Shown: one piece after another, positions 63,494 to 64,000 of the stretch | Position numbering within the stretch: the stretch's first letter is position 1 | Layout: each line of letters begins with the position of its first letter | Assembly: GCF_910592395.1 (NCBI RefSeq) | Contig: NC_088322.1 | Location: 13,077,431 to 13,141,430 of the forward strand | Reading direction: 5' to 3' | Length of the DNA: 64,000 nucleotides | From: Lineus longissimus | Lineage: Eukaryota; Nemertea; Pilidiophora; Heteronemertea; Lineidae | Made by a program: the position numbers and the translations under genes | The notes under the pieces: model-generated | Seen by the model: the letters and a program-made list of their open reading frames with translations, nothing else | What the model was told of the DNA's origin: nothing | The model's database searches: none

Positions 63494-64000
63494 GTAAGTA
63501 CACAAGGATACTGTGATTGATTACATATCAAATCCCACTTCTGTCCTTACTAAAAGATGTATATATACAATTGATTTTGAAATTTTGAGTCAACTGAATG
63601 TAAAAAAACATTCAAAAGCAATTTGGTAAGACTGAAAATCATATTGTATATTTGGAAGTCGTGCAGGCATATAAGTAAACAGTAGTCAGCACTCTTGTTA
63701 CCGCACTCACATGCGAAGACTTTCAATGCAGTGATAGAGCAAATTCGGAAGTTCACAAGTCACTTTTTTCAACGCAGAGCGACATAGCTTTTTAATCTTA
63801 GATCTGAAGCCTAGGCTTTTCAAACCACATAATGCATCCTTGCATGTAGATTCAGCCCAATATCCAGGCTGACACGGATCGATATCAAGATAGCGGTCAT
63901 TTCGTGTTTGAATGAGATCATAAGTTTTATCGTTTATCACCTTACACTCGACATTTTCCAGTTAAAGGCCTTCGCCGTCTGTTTGCTTGGTAATTGTTTC
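63494..64000. other. WDR86 intron start, with an antisense Cys-rich open segment
   Basis: The next WDR86 exon is not in the window. On the minus strand an open frame of about 77 codons ends with stop TGA at 63709-63707. It has a protein-like composition with seven cysteines counting the adjacent upstream codons. A donor-like sequence CAT|GTGAGT coincides with its end (exon boundary would be 63711). No good acceptor or start was found, and a stop precedes it near 63,963. It could be an exon of a nested or neighbouring gene, or chance. Confidence 0.3.

Overview
The window is eukaryotic: spliced genes with GT/AG introns, long AT-rich non-coding stretches and three animal gene families. The content (a transmembrane mucin, a TSPEAR-type secreted protein, a WDR86-type WD40 protein, many TACATGTA palindromes between genes) suggests a marine invertebrate. 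A lophotrochozoan such as a mollusc or brachiopod is my best guess, but phylum is not decided by this sequence.

Bases 1-43006 (+) hold the 3' part of one gigantic membrane mucin. A single exon is open from the first base to a clean splice donor at 39570/39571. It encodes about 13,190 Thr/Ser-rich, almost Cys-free residues arranged as successive blocks of different tandem repeats (18, 18, 17, 49, 22, 21, 26 and 38 residues), several with higher-order units. Seven small exons follow. They encode a SEA-like domain, a Cys-rich segment ending in a canonical six-Cys EGF, one transmembrane helix, a six-Arg stop-transfer and a tail of about 240 residues. The eight pieces join in frame as 13,670 codons plus a stop, and the 5' end lies outside the window.

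Bases 43981-49456 (-) hold a complete eight-exon TSPEAR-like gene (726 codons): signal peptide, TSPN/laminin-G-like domain, a Lys/Pro/Tyr repeat linker, a small Cys/Trp motif and seven EAR repeats expected to form a beta-propeller. It converges tail to tail on the mucin gene, with about 0.97 kb between the stop codons.

Bases 49457-54919 are intergenic, with a 61-bp tandem duplication and TACATGTA palindromes and no convincing gene. From 54920 (+) a WDR86 orthologue begins. Its first coding exon (254 codons) and second (63358-63493) are separated by a 7.7-kb intron, and the 3' end lies beyond the window. Its preferred start gives an N-terminus resembling a myristoylation/palmitoylation signal. 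A Cys-rich antisense open segment near 63.8 kb may be an exon of another gene.

Functionally, the first two genes make extracellular or cell-surface proteins (a glycocalyx-type mucin and a secreted EAR propeller), whereas WDR86 is an intracellular scaffold-type protein. No operon-like linkage is implied. All exon models come from reading splice consensus and phase by eye; no transcript evidence was available.
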